A DNA stretch of 64,000 nt from Stenotrophomonas acidaminiphila (GCA_002951995.1 CP019797.1:1348501-1412500), one strand, 5' to 3'. Positions 1-9,546 are shown, counted from the first letter of the stretch. Notes: generated from the sequence alone by a model not told the origin. A program made the numbers and translations.

Positions 1-199
1 AGGCATGCGGCCGGGAGCTGCGGTCGGCCAAGCCAGCAGGACCCTCTTCCCGGTACCGCTTCAGCCACTTGTAGGCCGTGCGCACGCTCACGCCAGCTGC
101 ATGGGCGGCCTCCGCGATGCGCAGGCCCTGCACGAGGATGCGGTCCACAAGCAGGGCTCGACCGCGAGGCGTCAAACGGGCATGTTTATGCAGGTTCAT
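1..199 (-). CDS. IS481-family transposase, N-terminal part (runs off the window)
   Basis: The start is the ATG at 197-199 on the minus strand, equivalent to the start at 23160 in the other copy. About 66 codons are visible and translate exactly as there: a basic N-terminus followed by the helix-turn-helix typical of IS481 transposases (motif AGVSVRTAYKWLKRYREEG). The window ends just before the position where the second copy changes reading frame, so this copy cannot show whether that frameshift is real. It would bind the element's ends during transposition. Confidence 0.85.
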   Translation of the reverse strand, partial: MNLHKHARLTPRGRALLVDRILVQGLRIAEAAHAAGVSVRTAYKWLKRYREEGPAGLADRSSRPHA

Positions 200-281
200 C
201 CGGGGCTCCTGGGGCTGGGTTGGTGTCGTAACCCCCATCTTCCAGCGATGCCCCGGATGAACAACCTACTGAGAGATCACA
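1..281 (-). mobile_element. IS481-family insertion sequence, left part only (cut by window edge)
   Basis: Reading the minus strand from 281 inwards, the sequence repeats the start of the complete element at 23077-24098, beginning with the same TGTG terminus. The only difference I find over the shared 281/282 bases is a run of four C here against five C in the other copy, just upstream of the transposase start. The flank at 282-287 is GCTAGT, which fits the NCTAGN target known for IS481. The other end lies outside the window, so the target duplication cannot be confirmed. The two copies are in opposite orientation. Confidence 0.93.
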
Positions 282-331
282 GCTAGTCCACGCCGCACGC
301 AGCCGCTCCCCCGAAACGCAACGCGCCGCTC

Positions 332-688
332 ATGATTCCCCTGTTTCTGAAATCCCTCCTGGGCGCGCTGGCGGTACTGGCCATCGCGCTGCTGGCCAGG
401 TCGAAGAGCTTCTTCATCGCCGGCCTGGTGCCGCTGTTCCCGACGTTCGCGCTGATCGCGCACTACATCGTCGGCAGCCAGCGCACCGGTGCCGACCTGC
501 AGAAGACCGCCCTGTTCGGGCTGTGGTCGCTGTTTCCCTATGCCGGCTACCTGGTGGCGGTCTACTTCGGCAGCGTGCGCTGGCCGCTGGCGGTCACGCT
601 GGGCGTGGCCACCGCGGCCTGGGTGCTCCTGGCGCTGGCGATGATCGTGTTGTGGGCGCGGCTGCATCCGGCGGTGGCCGGCGCCTGA
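332..688 (+). CDS. glpM: GlpM family inner-membrane protein
   Basis: A 118-residue, almost wholly hydrophobic protein with about four membrane segments (roughly residues 4-20, 27-47, 62-80 and 86-110). The sequence around [22 protein letters not shown] and the following [10 protein letters not shown] stretch is the GlpM pattern; family members are about 110 residues. In Pseudomonas aeruginosa glpM is linked to alginate production, but its biochemical role is unknown. The IS copy ends only 50 bp upstream, so the gene's native promoter may have been displaced; whether the IS supplies one cannot be seen. Confidence 0.85.
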   Translation: MIPLFLKSLLGALAVLAIALLARSKSFFIAGLVPLFPTFALIAHYIVGSQRTGADLQKTALFGLWSLFPYAGYLVAVYFGSVRWPLAVTLGVATAAWVLLALAMIVLWARLHPAVAGA

Positions 689-908
689 GCCGCCCGCTGC
701 CGTGCGTGGTCGCCGTGTCCGCAGAGCCGGTCGCCGCGGCGGGCGACGGCGCGCGCTGGCCGCTGGCGGTACCTGCCGGCGCGGGAGTGCCCGCGCGATC
801 TGGTTGGGGTTGAAACCAACGTGCGCGGCATCGGACGGACAGGGCCGCGTGCCCGGCTTCACGATTAGAATCGACGCTTCCTTCTCCCCGACGCCCCCGG
901 ATACCGCG

Positions 909-1808
909 ATGACCTCCTCCCACGTCCCCCTGCGCGGCAGCATCGTCGCGCTCGTCACGCCCATGCACGAAGACGGCAGCGTGGATTACCCGGCGCTGCG
1001 CCGGCTGGTGGACTGGCACGTGGCCGAGGGCACCGACTGCATCGGCGTGGTCGGCACCACCGGCGAGTCGCCGACGGTCACCGTGGAAGAGCATTGCGAG
1101 ATCATCCGCGTGGCGGTGGAGCAGGCGGCCGGGCGGGTGCCGGTGATGGCCGGCTGCGGCGGCAATTCCACCGCCGAGGCCATCGCGCTGGCGCAGTACG
1201 CGCGCCAGGTCGGCGCCGACAGCCAGCTGCAGGTGGTGCCGTACTACAACAAGCCGGGGCAGGAAGGGCAGTACCGCCATTTCCGTGCCATCGCCGAGGC
1301 CACCGGTGACCTGCCGATCGTGCTCTACAACGTGCCCGGCCGCAGTGTCGCCGACCTGCAGCACGACACCGTGCTGCGGCTGGCGCAGGTGCCGGGGGTG
1401 ATCGGCATCAAGGAAGCCACCGGCAACCTGGAGCGCGCGCAGTGGCTGATCCGCGACGTGCCGGACGGGTTCGCGGTGTACTCCGGCGACGATGCCACCG
1501 CGGTGGCGCTGATGCTGTGCGGTGGGCATGGCAACGTGAGCGTGACCGCCAACGTGGCGCCACGGCTGATGCACGAGCTCTGCGTGGCCGCGCTGGCCGG
1601 GCAGGTGCCGGCGGCGATGGCGATCCAGCGGCGGCTGCTGCCGCTGCACCGGCAGCTGTTCGTCGAGGCCAACCCGATCCCGGTGAAGTGGGCGATGCAG
1701 CGGCTGGGCCTGTGCGGCGGCACCCTGCGCCTGCCGATGACCGAACTGGAGTCGGGCAACCAGCCGCGGGTGGAAGCGGCGCTGCGCGAGGCCGGCTTGC
1801 TGGCCTGA
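909..1808 (+). CDS. dapA: 4-hydroxy-tetrahydrodipicolinate synthase
   Basis: Condenses pyruvate with aspartate semialdehyde, the first committed step of lysine and diaminopimelate synthesis in the cytoplasm. The 299-residue TIM barrel carries the family landmarks: the pyruvate-binding GTTGES loop, the YYNKP segment (about residues 112-116), the catalytic Tyr at about 140 (LYNVPGRS) and the Schiff-base Lys at about 168 (GIKEATG). Length matches the family (about 290-300). The ATG at 909 was chosen because homology begins there; the open frame extends upstream without family sequence. A GC-rich inverted repeat at 1822-1856 lies between this gene and the convergent PepSY gene but has no T-tract. 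Confidence 0.96.
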   Translation: MTSSHVPLRGSIVALVTPMHEDGSVDYPALRRLVDWHVAEGTDCIGVVGTTGESPTVTVEEHCEIIRVAVEQAAGRVPVMAGCGGNSTAEAIALAQYARQVGADSQLQVVPYYNKPGQEGQYRHFRAIAEATGDLPIVLYNVPGRSVADLQHDTVLRLAQVPGVIGIKEATGNLERAQWLIRDVPDGFAVYSGDDATAVALMLCGGHGNVSVTANVAPRLMHELCVAALAGQVPAAMAIQRRLLPLHRQLFVEANPIPVKWAMQRLGLCGGTLRLPMTELESGNQPRVEAALREAGLLA

Positions 1809-1891
1809 CGCGATCCACGCACGCCGCGGGCCCGTGGCCTGGGCCGGCCCGCGGCGGCCACCGCTGCGTCATGCGCCCGGCATGGCGGCGG

Positions 1892-2326
1892 TCAGTCCTT
1901 TTCCAGTGCGATCACTTCACCCGTCGCCGGATCCAGCTGCACCTTCACCTTCTCGCCCGCGGCGGTCGTGCCCTTGGCCTGCCACAGGCCATCGTCGAGC
2001 TTGACGTCATGCACCCCGCTGTAACCGGCGGTGGCCAGCTGGGCGCGGATATCGGCCTCGCCCAGCGGCGACACCGCCTTGTCCGGGTACACCTTGCCGG
2101 TACGCGGATCCAGGCGCACATCCACGTGCTTGCCGTTGGCGCTGGTGGCATCGGCCTTCCACATGCCGTCCTTGAACTCCAGGTTCTTGACCTTGGTATA
2201 GCCCTGCGCCTCCAGCTGCGCGCGTACCTGCGGCGCGGTGAGCGCGTCCTGCGCGTGGGCGGCGCCGGACCCGGCCAGCGCCAGCGCGGCGGCGAGGAGG
2301 GCGGTCTGTAGCGGTCGATCGTTCAT
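1892..2326 (-). CDS. PepSY domain protein, secreted
   Basis: A 144-residue protein with a clear signal peptide (residues 1-25, ending AHAQ) and two tandem PepSY-like units of about 55 residues, each running from an ALTAPQVRAQLEAQGY or SPLGEADIRAQLATAGY type helix into a beta-hairpin with a DPRTGKVY or DPATGEVI turn. PepSY domains are small periplasmic or cell-surface modules often linked to control of secreted proteases. The internal duplication is visible in the protein. Substrate or partner cannot be deduced. It is divergent from the transporter at 2709. Confidence 0.85.
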   Translation of the reverse strand: MNDRPLQTALLAAALALAGSGAAHAQDALTAPQVRAQLEAQGYTKVKNLEFKDGMWKADATSANGKHVDVRLDPRTGKVYPDKAVSPLGEADIRAQLATAGYSGVHDVKLDDGLWQAKGTTAAGEKVKVQLDPATGEVIALEKD

Positions 2327-2431
2327 GGCTGCTCCTGTCGTTTCGGCGTGTCGATATGCGCACGGCCGAACCTAGCCGAGCGCCCGTGCATGCGACCGTG
2401 AACCGGCAGCGTGGCGCGGCTCGCCGCTGCG

Positions 2432-2447
2432 CCGCGGTTAACCGCGG
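2432..2447. promoter_or_regulatory. 16-bp perfect palindrome in a divergent intergenic region
   Basis: CCGCGGTTAACCGCGG reads the same on both strands. It sits in the 382-bp gap (2327-2708) between the minus-strand PepSY gene and the plus-strand MHS transporter, about 105 bp from the first and 260 bp from the second, where a dimeric regulator could act on either. The TTAA core stands out in very GC-rich DNA. No regulator can be named. I see nothing else convincing in this gap; open frames there lack homology. Confidence 0.4.
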
Positions 2448-2708
2448 TGGAGGGCGCGGCAAGGCCGCGTTCAATTCCCGTTGCGGGGACGTCGCGCGGG
2501 CGTGAACGCACGCCGTCGTGGCCGGGCCCGGGGCAACGTGCCGGCGGGCCGCGGTGGGTCGCTTCGCGCAGCGCCGGGCAGCGTGCCGGGCAGGCCAGGA
2601 GGGGGCGATGCAGGGGGCGGTGGACGCGCTGGCGTGTTGCCGCCGGCGGCCGGCAGTGGCTGCCCGCGGCGTGGCAGACTGCGCGGACATCTCCCCACCC
2701 TGGCGCCC

Positions 2709-3989
2709 ATGCCCTCGATCGCGACTCCCGCCAATTCCCCGCGCCGCGTGCTCGCCGCCAGCCTGGTCGGCACCACCATCGAGTTCTTCGATTTCTACAT
2801 CTATGCCACCGCCGCGGTGCTGGTGTTTCCCACGCTGTTCTTTCCCGAGAGCAGCGCCAATGCGGCGCTGCTGCAGTCGCTGGCGACCTTCGCGGTGGCC
2901 TTCATCGCGCGGCCGGTGGGCTCGGCGCTGTTCGGCCACTACGGCGACCGCATCGGCCGCAAGGCCACGCTGGTGGCGGCGCTGCTGACCATGGGCCTGT
3001 CCACGGTCGCCATCGGCCTGTTGCCCACCCATGCCGATATCGGCCTGCTGGCGCCGGCGCTGCTGGCGCTGTGCCGCTTCGGCCAGGGCCTGGGCCTGGG
3101 CGGCGAATGGGGCGGGGCGGTGCTGCTGGCCACCGAGAACGCGCCGCCGGGCAAGCGCGCCTGGTACGGCATGTTCCCGCAACTGGGCGCGCCGCTGGGC
3201 TTCCTGATGTCGGCCGGCATCTTCCTGCTGCTGGGCCGGCTGCTGGACGATGCCGCGTTCCTGGCCTGGGGCTGGCGCGTGCCGTTCCTGGCCAGTGCGC
3301 TGCTGGTGATCGTCGGCCTGTGGGTGCGCCTGAACATCCACGAGACCCCGGATTTCCGCCGCGCGGTCGCGCACGGGCAGCGGGTGCGGCTGCCGATGCG
3401 CGAGGTGATCGCCGGCCATGGCTTCGCGCTGGTGGCCGGGACCCTGGCGGCGTTCGCGACCTTCGTGCTGTTCTACCTGATGACGGTGTTCACCCTGGGC
3501 TACGGCACCTCGGCGCTGGGCTATACGCGCGAGCAGTTCCTGCTGCTGCAGATGGTCGGCATCCTGTTCTTCGCCGCGGGCATCCCGCTGGCGGCGCTGC
3601 ACGGCGACCGCCACGGCACGATCCGCACGATGCTGTGGGCGACCCTGGCGATCTTCGTGTTCGGGCTGCTGTTCCAGCCGCTGTTCCAGGCCGCGCACCC
3701 GTGGCAGGTGCTGGGCTTCCTGTCGCTGGGGCTGTTCCTGATGGGCCTGACCTACGGCCCCTGCGGCACCATGCTGGCCAGCCTGTATCCGGTGCAGGTG
3801 CGTTATACCGGCGCCTCGCTGTCGTTCAACCTGGCCGGCATCCTCGGCGCCGCGCCGGCGCCCTACGCGGCGACCTGGCTGGCCGGGAAGTTCGGGGTCG
3901 GTGCGGTGGGCGGTTACCTGTGCGCCACCGCGCTGGCCACCGCGCTGGCGTTATGGGCGATCCAGCGCCGCGCGGCGCCGCGGCGCTGA
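2709..3989 (+). CDS. MFS transporter of the metabolite:H+ symporter (MHS) family
   Basis: A 426-residue, 12-segment inner-membrane transporter. The N-terminus has the MHS signature (SLVGTTIEFFDFYIYATAA), the loop 2-3 motif appears as GHYGDRIGRKATL (about residues 77-89), and the GLGLGGEWGGAVLL segment in membrane helix 4 is typical of the ProP, KgtP and ShiA group. These use the proton gradient to import small acids, betaines or shikimate; the substrate cannot be told from sequence. The ATG at 2709 puts the first membrane segment at the usual position. An upstream in-frame extension to 2481 is rejected because it lacks family sequence. Confidence 0.92.
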   Translation: MPSIATPANSPRRVLAASLVGTTIEFFDFYIYATAAVLVFPTLFFPESSANAALLQSLATFAVAFIARPVGSALFGHYGDRIGRKATLVAALLTMGLSTVAIGLLPTHADIGLLAPALLALCRFGQGLGLGGEWGGAVLLATENAPPGKRAWYGMFPQLGAPLGFLMSAGIFLLLGRLLDDAAFLAWGWRVPFLASALLVIVGLWVRLNIHETPDFRRAVAHGQRVRLPMREVIAGHGFALVAGTLAAFATFVLFYLMTVFTLGYGTSALGYTREQFLLLQMVGILFFAAGIPLAALHGDRHGTIRTMLWATLAIFVFGLLFQPLFQAAHPWQVLGFLSLGLFLMGLTYGPCGTMLASLYPVQVRYTGASLSFNLAGILGAAPAPYAATWLAGKFGVGAVGGYLCATALATALALWAIQRRAAPRR

Positions 3990-4137
3990 TCCGTGCCGCG
4001 CGTGGTGGGCAAGGGGGGCCGCCATCCCTGGCGGCCATCGGCCGTTCATGGCCGGGTGCCGGGCATCGCTCCCGGCGGTTCCATGGTGCACGAACCGCCG
4101 CCATGCGCCGCGCGGCGCCGGCAGGCGTGCGCTGCGC

Positions 4138-4599
4138 TCAGCGGAACAGGCGCTTGAGCGTGCGCCCGAGCCAGCCGCCTTCCTCGTGTTCGCGGGCGAA
4201 CTTGTTGAGGTGGCGCTTGACGTGCTCGGCGTAGGCCTTGTCGTCGCCGCGGATGTGGTTGAACAGCCAGCGCGAGAGCATGTTGCGCAGGTCGTCGGTG
4301 ATGTCCTCGCCCGACTCGAAACGCATGCGGTACTCGGAGACGCGCTTGATGAACACCTCGTGCACGCGCTTGTGCGCGGCGCAGAACGGGTAGCCCGCCT
4401 CCTCCATGAGCTCTTCCTCGAAGGCGAAGTGCGACAGGGTGTAGTCGATCAGCTCGTCGATCACCTCGCCCACGGCGACGCGCTCCATGCTCTTCTGGGT
4501 CACGTGCAGGTGGTTGAGCATCTCCACGATGCGCATGTGCTGGTGGTCGATGACCTCCACGCCCGTGTTGAGATCGTCCTGCCAGACCAAAAGTGCCAC
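4138..4599 (-). CDS. bacteriohemerythrin
   Basis: A 153-residue four-helix protein that should bind oxygen at a di-iron site in the cytoplasm. The ligand pattern of the family is visible: [16 protein letters not shown] (His near residue 20), HFAFEEELM (about 57-65), HKRVHEVF (about 76-83) and HIRGDDKAY near residue 115. No signal peptide and no fused signalling domain, so it is a stand-alone oxygen carrier or sensor. A basic tail follows the domain. It lies downstream of, and on the same strand as, the diguanylate cyclase at 4670, separated by 70 bp, so co-transcription is possible. Confidence 0.92.
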   Translation of the reverse strand: MALLVWQDDLNTGVEVIDHQHMRIVEMLNHLHVTQKSMERVAVGEVIDELIDYTLSHFAFEEELMEEAGYPFCAAHKRVHEVFIKRVSEYRMRFESGEDITDDLRNMLSRWLFNHIRGDDKAYAEHVKRHLNKFAREHEEGGWLGRTLKRLFR

Positions 4600-4669
4600 C
4601 GCCGCTTCTCCAAGTAGGTGCTGTCGGGCGCACTCTAGGCAGGGCGGCGGCGCGCCGCGTTGATCTGGA

Positions 4670-5998
4670 TCAAAGCACGCAGGCGGTTTCGTCCAGGGTA
4701 ATGCCGTGCACGCGGTTGCGGCCGCCGGCCTTGGCCAGGTAGAGCTGGCGGTCGGCCTCGGCGATCAGCGCGTGCAGCGTGCAGCTGTGCGCCGGCATGC
4801 GGCACACGCCGATGCTCACGGTCATGCGCAGCGTGCTGCCGCCCAGGGTCAGCTCCAGCGCGGCCACGGCCGCGCGCAGCTGTTCGAAATGGCGCGCGCA
4901 GGCGTCCTCGTCCTCCACGGTGACCAGCAGGCAGAACTCCTCGCCGCCGAAACGGGCGCTCAGGTCCTGCGGCCGGGTGTGGGCGTGCAGGACCCCGGCC
5001 ACCGCGCGCAGCGCCTGGTCGCCGGCCTCGTGGCCGAGGCTGTCGTTGATGTGCTTGAAATGGTCGATGTCGACCATCGCCACCGCCACGCTGCCGGCAT
5101 CGGCGGCGCGCCGCTCCAGCTGGCGCTGGCTGCGCTCCAGGAAGCTGCGGCGGTTGGGCAGGCCGGTGAGGAAGTCGCGGGTGGCCAGGTCCTGCAGGGT
5201 GCCGATCAGCTCCAGCTGGTCGACGTTCTGCGACACCCGGCAGAAGAACTCCTCGCGCGAGAAGGGTTTGCGCAGGAAGTCGTTGGCGCCGTTCTTCAGG
5301 AAGCGCGGGATCAGCGACGGGTCGGAGTTGCCGGAGATGCCGATCACCGCCACCCGGTCGCGCGCGCGCAGGGCGCGCAGCCGGCGGGTCAGCTCGACCC
5401 CGTCCATCCCCGGCATTTCCTGGTCGACGATGGCCAGGCGGATCGCCGGGTCCGCTTCCAGCGCCTGCAGCGCGGCCGGGCCGTCGCCGGCCTGGGCGAC
5501 GCGGTAGCCGTACATGGCCAGCAGCGAGGCGGCGTAGCCGCGCGCCGACGGCGAGTCGTCCACCACCAGCGCCGAGATGCGGCGGTTGCGCTCCAGCCGC
5601 TGCACCAGCCACACCAGGTAATCCAGGCTGCCGGGCGTGTTCTTCAGGACGTAGTCGATGATGTCCTGCTGCAGCACCCGCCGGCGCAGGTCCTCGTCGT
5701 AGACGCTGCTGACCACGATGGTCGGCAGCCCGCGTTCGACGAAGTAGGCCACCACGCCGTCGCGGTCGCCGTCGGCAAGCACCAGCCCGGTCAGCACCAG
5801 GAACCAGTCGTCCTCGGCGTCGAGCAGGGCGCCGGCCTCGGCCAGCGAGGACGCCACGCTCACCGGCAGCTCCAGGCGCTGCTCGATGGCCTCGCGCAGC
5901 ATCGTAGTGAAGGTGCGCGAGTTCTCGACCAGCAGGATGCGCTGGGGCAGGGGGGTGATCGGTCGGCTGTCGAAGCCGGCCGGCGGCGACACTGTCAT
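4670..5998 (-). CDS. Two-receiver response regulator with GGDEF diguanylate cyclase
   Basis: A 442-residue cytoplasmic protein. Receiver 1 (about residues 18-140) keeps the acidic start LLVEN but has Thr in place of the phospho-Asp ([13 protein letters not shown]), so it is probably a pseudo-receiver. Receiver 2 (about 143-260) is complete, with VVDDS, phospho-Asp in [13 protein letters not shown] and Lys in LRKPF. The GGDEF domain (about 280-435) has an intact GGEEF active site and a product-inhibition site RPQD five residues before it, so it should make cyclic di-GMP from GTP with feedback control. Divergent from the metal-responsive regulator at 6157. Confidence 0.93.
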   Translation of the reverse strand: MTVSPPAGFDSRPITPLPQRILLVENSRTFTTMLREAIEQRLELPVSVASSLAEAGALLDAEDDWFLVLTGLVLADGDRDGVVAYFVERGLPTIVVSSVYDEDLRRRVLQQDIIDYVLKNTPGSLDYLVWLVQRLERNRRISALVVDDSPSARGYAASLLAMYGYRVAQAGDGPAALQALEADPAIRLAIVDQEMPGMDGVELTRRLRALRARDRVAVIGISGNSDPSLIPRFLKNGANDFLRKPFSREEFFCRVSQNVDQLELIGTLQDLATRDFLTGLPNRRSFLERSQRQLERRAADAGSVAVAMVDIDHFKHINDSLGHEAGDQALRAVAGVLHAHTRPQDLSARFGGEEFCLLVTVEDEDACARHFEQLRAAVAALELTLGGSTLRMTVSIGVCRMPAHSCTLHALIAEADRQLYLAKAGGRNRVHGITLDETACVL

Positions 5999-6156
5999 GG
6001 GTGGGGGAATCCGGTGGCGGGTCGTCGCAAGCAGTTAGCGGCCGGCGTGCGGCGGACTTTAGCCCGGCGCCGGCGACGGCGGCATGACCGGCCCGCGGTG
6101 CATTGGCCGGACGGACAGGGCATGATGCCGCGGTCTCCGGTGATGTCGTCTGCCCC

Positions 6157-6822
6157 ATGCGGTTGTTGCTTGTCGAGGATTCCACCGCCCTGCGCGAGAG
6201 CCTGGCCATCGCCCTGGCCGCGGAGGGCCACGCGGTCGACGCCGCCGCCGATGGCAGCCAGGCGCTGGGGTTCCTGGCGCATTACGACTATGACCTGATG
6301 GTGCTGGACCTGGCGCTGCCGGGCATCGACGGGCTGGGGGTGCTCGACGGCCTGCGCGCGCAGCGGCGCGCCACCCGCGTGCTGGTGCTGTCCGCGCGCG
6401 ACCAGGTCAGCGACCGGGTCGAGGCGCTCAACCGCGGCGCCGACGACTACCTGGTCAAGCCCTTCGCCATCGACGAACTGCTGGCGCGGCTGAAGGCGCT
6501 GGCGCGGCGCCGCTTCGACGACGCGTCGCCGCGGCTGGTCGCCGGCGCGCTGAGCGTGGATACCGCGACCTGCCTGGTGACCGGTCCGCACGGGGCGATC
6601 GCGCTGTCGCCCAAGGAGTACGCGCTGCTGGAACTGCTGCTGCGCGAGCGCGGCCGCGTGCATACCCGCGGCGGCCTGTTCGAGCGCCTGTATGCCGGCA
6701 GCAGCACCGCCTCGGACAAGGTGATCGAGGTACTGGTCAGCACCCTGCGGGCCAAGCTCGCGCGTGCCGGCGTCGATGGCCTGATCGAGACCCGCCGCGG
6801 GTTCGGCTATGTGGTCGTCTGA
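6157..6822 (+). CDS. OmpR-family response regulator of the metal-efflux locus
   Basis: 221 residues: a receiver domain (VEDS acidic pair, phospho-Asp in MVLDLALPG near residue 51, Lys in VKPF) followed by a winged helix (SPKEYALLELLL through TRRGFGYVV). The ATG at 6157 was chosen because the receiver begins at once with MRLLLVED. The gene overlaps the sensor kinase by 14 bases, so they form one transcription unit. Position directly before a heavy-metal RND pump indicates that it activates the pump genes when metal is sensed, as CzcR, CusR and CopR do; the target site was not identified. Confidence 0.93.
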   Translation: MRLLLVEDSTALRESLAIALAAEGHAVDAAADGSQALGFLAHYDYDLMVLDLALPGIDGLGVLDGLRAQRRATRVLVLSARDQVSDRVEALNRGADDYLVKPFAIDELLARLKALARRRFDDASPRLVAGALSVDTATCLVTGPHGAIALSPKEYALLELLLRERGRVHTRGGLFERLYAGSSTASDKVIEVLVSTLRAKLARAGVDGLIETRRGFGYVVV

Positions 6823-8206
6823 GCGGCACTGGCTGAGGTCGATCCGGCGGCGCCTGATCGTGGCGCTGGTGGGCGGGCTGGGCAGCCTGCTGGTGGTGTT
6901 GTTCCTGCTGCTGGACCAGGTGCTGGACCACCACCTGTACGCGCGGCTGGACGCGCAGCTGCTCGACCGCGCGCGCGCGGTCGGCGCCATGCTTGCCAGC
7001 GGCACCCCGGTGGATGCGCTGATGCCCGAGTTCCGCGAGCACGGGCATACCGATTTCTACACCATCTGGGACCGCACCGGCGCGGTGCTCGCGCGCTCGT
7101 CCTCCAGCGGCGCGCAGGCACTGGCGCGCCCGCCGCGGCTGCCCGCCGCCGAGCCGTTGTATTACGACCTGGTGCTTCCCGACGGCCACCGCGGCCGTGC
7201 GGTGGCACAGCCGGTGGCCCCGGGCCCGGCCGGCGACCCGCGCGCGGCGCTGCTCACCGTCGCCATCGAACGCACCGACGTGGACCTGCTGGAACGGCGC
7301 ATCCACCTGTCGCTGCTGCTGGTCAGCCTGCTGGCGGCGCTGGGCGCGGCGGCGCTGGCGATCGTGGTGGTCAACCGTGGCTTGCGGCCGCTGCTGCGGC
7401 TGGGCAGACGGGTGGGGGCGCTGTCGCCGGAAACCGCGCAGGTGCCGCTGCTCGACGCGACGCTGCCGTCCGAGCTGGCGCCGCTGGCCGCGGCGCTGGA
7501 CAGCGCGTTCGGCCGCCTCTACGACGCGCTGGAACGCGAACGCCGGTTCGCGCGCGACGTCGCCCACGAGCTGCGCACGCCGCTGGCCGAGATCCGCACC
7601 AGCGCCGAGCTGGCGCTGCGCGGTGGCGACCCCGGCCGCGCGGCGGCGGCGCTGGCGATATCGCTGGCGGCGGTGGAGCGCATGCAGCGCAGCGTCGATG
7701 GCCTGCTGGCGTTGTCGCGCTACGAGTCCGGCCAGGCCGAGCCGCAGCCGGAGCCGCTGGACCTGCGCGCGCTGCTCGAGCAGCAGCGCCAGGTATTGGC
7801 GCGGGCCACGTCCGCGGGCGCGCGCATCCAGCTCGATGACGCGGTGGAGTGGTGGACGTCGAGCGACGTCGCGCTGCTCGAGCGCATCGTCGCCAACCTG
7901 CTGCAGAACGCCGCCGAATACGCCCCGCCCGGCAGCCGCATCGTGGCCGGGGTGCGGGTGCTGGCGGAGGGCGCCTGGCTCGAGGTCCGCAATCCCGCGC
8001 CCGATCTGCACGACAGCGACCTGCCGCGGCTGGGCGAGCGCTTCTGGCGCAAGCGCCCGGAGCATGCGCCCGACACCCACGGCGGCCTCGGCCTGGCCCT
8101 GGCGCGGACCCTGGCGCGGATACTGGCGCTGGACCTGCAGTTCCGCCTCGAAGCGGGCGAACTGGTCGCCCGCCTGGGCCCGTTCCCGGCGCTGCCGGAG
8201 GCCTGA
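6809..8206 (+). CDS. Sensor histidine kinase of the metal-efflux locus
   Basis: A 465-residue inner-membrane kinase: first membrane segment about residues 14-36, a periplasmic sensor region of about 130 residues, second segment about 170-192, HAMP linker, then the His box (FARDVAHELRTPLAEIR, His about 253), N box (ANLLQNAAEY, about 360) and G2 box (HGGLGLALARTLA). The G1 box reads VRNPAPDL instead of the standard DxGxG, a variation also seen in CzcS and QseC-like kinases. Overlap with the regulator and linkage to the RND pump imply detection of a periplasmic metal ion; which ion is unknown. Confidence 0.92.
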   Translation: MWSSERHWLRSIRRRLIVALVGGLGSLLVVLFLLLDQVLDHHLYARLDAQLLDRARAVGAMLASGTPVDALMPEFREHGHTDFYTIWDRTGAVLARSSSSGAQALARPPRLPAAEPLYYDLVLPDGHRGRAVAQPVAPGPAGDPRAALLTVAIERTDVDLLERRIHLSLLLVSLLAALGAAALAIVVVNRGLRPLLRLGRRVGALSPETAQVPLLDATLPSELAPLAAALDSAFGRLYDALERERRFARDVAHELRTPLAEIRTSAELALRGGDPGRAAAALAISLAAVERMQRSVDGLLALSRYESGQAEPQPEPLDLRALLEQQRQVLARATSAGARIQLDDAVEWWTSSDVALLERIVANLLQNAAEYAPPGSRIVAGVRVLAEGAWLEVRNPAPDLHDSDLPRLGERFWRKRPEHAPDTHGGLGLALARTLARILALDLQFRLEAGELVARLGPFPALPEA

Positions 8207-8459
8207 CCGCGGTCGCCACGGCCGTGCCGGTGCGACCCAGCACGGCCGCTCCATCGTGCACGGCAGCCACTGGCCCGGCGCTCGCAACCGGCGTGCACGG
8301 GGGCGGTGCCGCCGTGTGCAGGCACGCCGCCGGCGGCAACCCGCCGGATGCCGGCAGCGGGACGCAAACGCAACTGCTTCGCACTCGAGCGCCTTAAGCG
8401 TTTCCAAAGCCACGCCCGGCAGACTCCCGGCACCCCGTACCCCACGTCGAGGTTGTTCG

Positions 8460-9542
8460 ATGTCCTGCCGTCCCCGTTTCCTTCCGGCGCTGCCGTTCGG
8501 CCTGGCGCTGCTGCTGGCCAGTTGCACCGCGGTGGCTGCCGCGGCGCCGGCGGCGATCCGCCTGCCGGCCGAGCAGGCGCGCGCGCTGGGCGTGCGCAAC
8601 GCGGCGGCGGTCGCGGCCACCGGCATTCCGCTGGAACACCTGCCGGCGACGGTGGAGCCGGCGCTGGAGCGCAGCGCGGTGGTGACCGCGCCGTACGCCG
8701 GTACGGTGACCCGGGTGCTGGCGGTCGAGGGCAGCCAGGTCGCGGCGGGTGCGCCGCTGGCGCGGGTGCAGAGCCGCGAACGGATGATGCTCGAGGCCGA
8801 CGCCGGGCGCGCGGCCAGCGAAGCACGCCTGGCGGCGCGGCAGGCGCGGCGCGATGCCGAGCTGCTGGCCGAGGGCATCGTGCCCGCCGCGCGTGCCGAG
8901 AGCAGCCGCGCGCTGCAGGAGCAGACCGGGGCCACCCAGGCGCAGTTCGCGCGGGCGCTGGCGCTGGCGCCGGCGGCCAGGGGCGGGCTGCCGGGCGAAT
9001 ACGAACTGCGCGCGCCGCTGGCCGGGCGCGTGCTCGAGCGCAAGGTTGCGCCGGGGCAGGCGCTGGAGGCCATGGCCGCCGCGTTCGTGGTGGCCGATAC
9101 CGCGCAGTTGGACGTGGCCATCCGCGCGCCGGTGGCAGCACGCATGCGCCTGGCGGCCGGGCAGGTGGCGCGCATCGACGGCACCGACGCGCGCGGCCGG
9201 ATCACCGCCGTGGGCAGCGCGGTCGATGGCGCCAGCCAGACCGTGCCGGTGCGCGCGCGCTTTGCGGCCGCCAGCGCACTGGTGCCGGGCCAGCCGGTGG
9301 CGGTGACGCTGGAACTGCCGGCACCGCAGGGAGCGCTGGCGCTGCCGCGCGGTGCGTTGGCACGGGTGGGCCGCGACAGCGTGGTGTTCGCCGCCACGCA
9401 GGGCGGCTACCGGGTGGTGACCGTCGAAGTGCTGGGCGAATCGGCGACCCAGGTGGTGGTGCGCGGGCCGCTCGCGGCCGGTAGCGCGGTGGCGGTGGCC
9501 GGTACCAGCGCATTGAAGGCGCTGCTGGCGGCCGGGGAGTAA
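8460..9542 (+). CDS. RND efflux periplasmic adaptor (CzcB/CusB type), lipoprotein
   Basis: 360 residues. The N-terminus has a lipobox (LLLASC), so it is probably anchored to the inner membrane by lipid. Then come a split biotinyl-lipoyl hairpin (YAGTVTRVLAVEGSQVAAGAPL and the matching LAGRVLERKVAPGQAL), a short coiled-coil arm between them, a beta-barrel and a membrane-proximal domain. It would bridge the inner-membrane pump and the outer-membrane channel. I see no His-rich or Met-rich N-terminal metal site. It starts 253 bp after the kinase, so the pump genes may have their own promoter, and ends 4 bp before the pump gene. Confidence 0.9.
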   Translation: MSCRPRFLPALPFGLALLLASCTAVAAAAPAAIRLPAEQARALGVRNAAAVAATGIPLEHLPATVEPALERSAVVTAPYAGTVTRVLAVEGSQVAAGAPLARVQSRERMMLEADAGRAASEARLAARQARRDAELLAEGIVPAARAESSRALQEQTGATQAQFARALALAPAARGGLPGEYELRAPLAGRVLERKVAPGQALEAMAAAFVVADTAQLDVAIRAPVAARMRLAAGQVARIDGTDARGRITAVGSAVDGASQTVPVRARFAAASALVPGQPVAVTLELPAPQGALALPRGALARVGRDSVVFAATQGGYRVVTVEVLGESATQVVVRGPLAAGSAVAVAGTSALKALLAAGE

Positions 9543-9546
9543 GCCG

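Noticed and set aside
1822..1856. Intrinsic terminator between dapA and the PepSY gene
   Set aside because: An 11-bp inverted repeat is present but the loop is long (13 bases) and no T-tract follows on either strand.
2007..3698. Minus-strand frame spanning the PepSY gene and the MHS transporter
   Set aside because: It covers two recognised genes in the wrong frame and has no family sequence.
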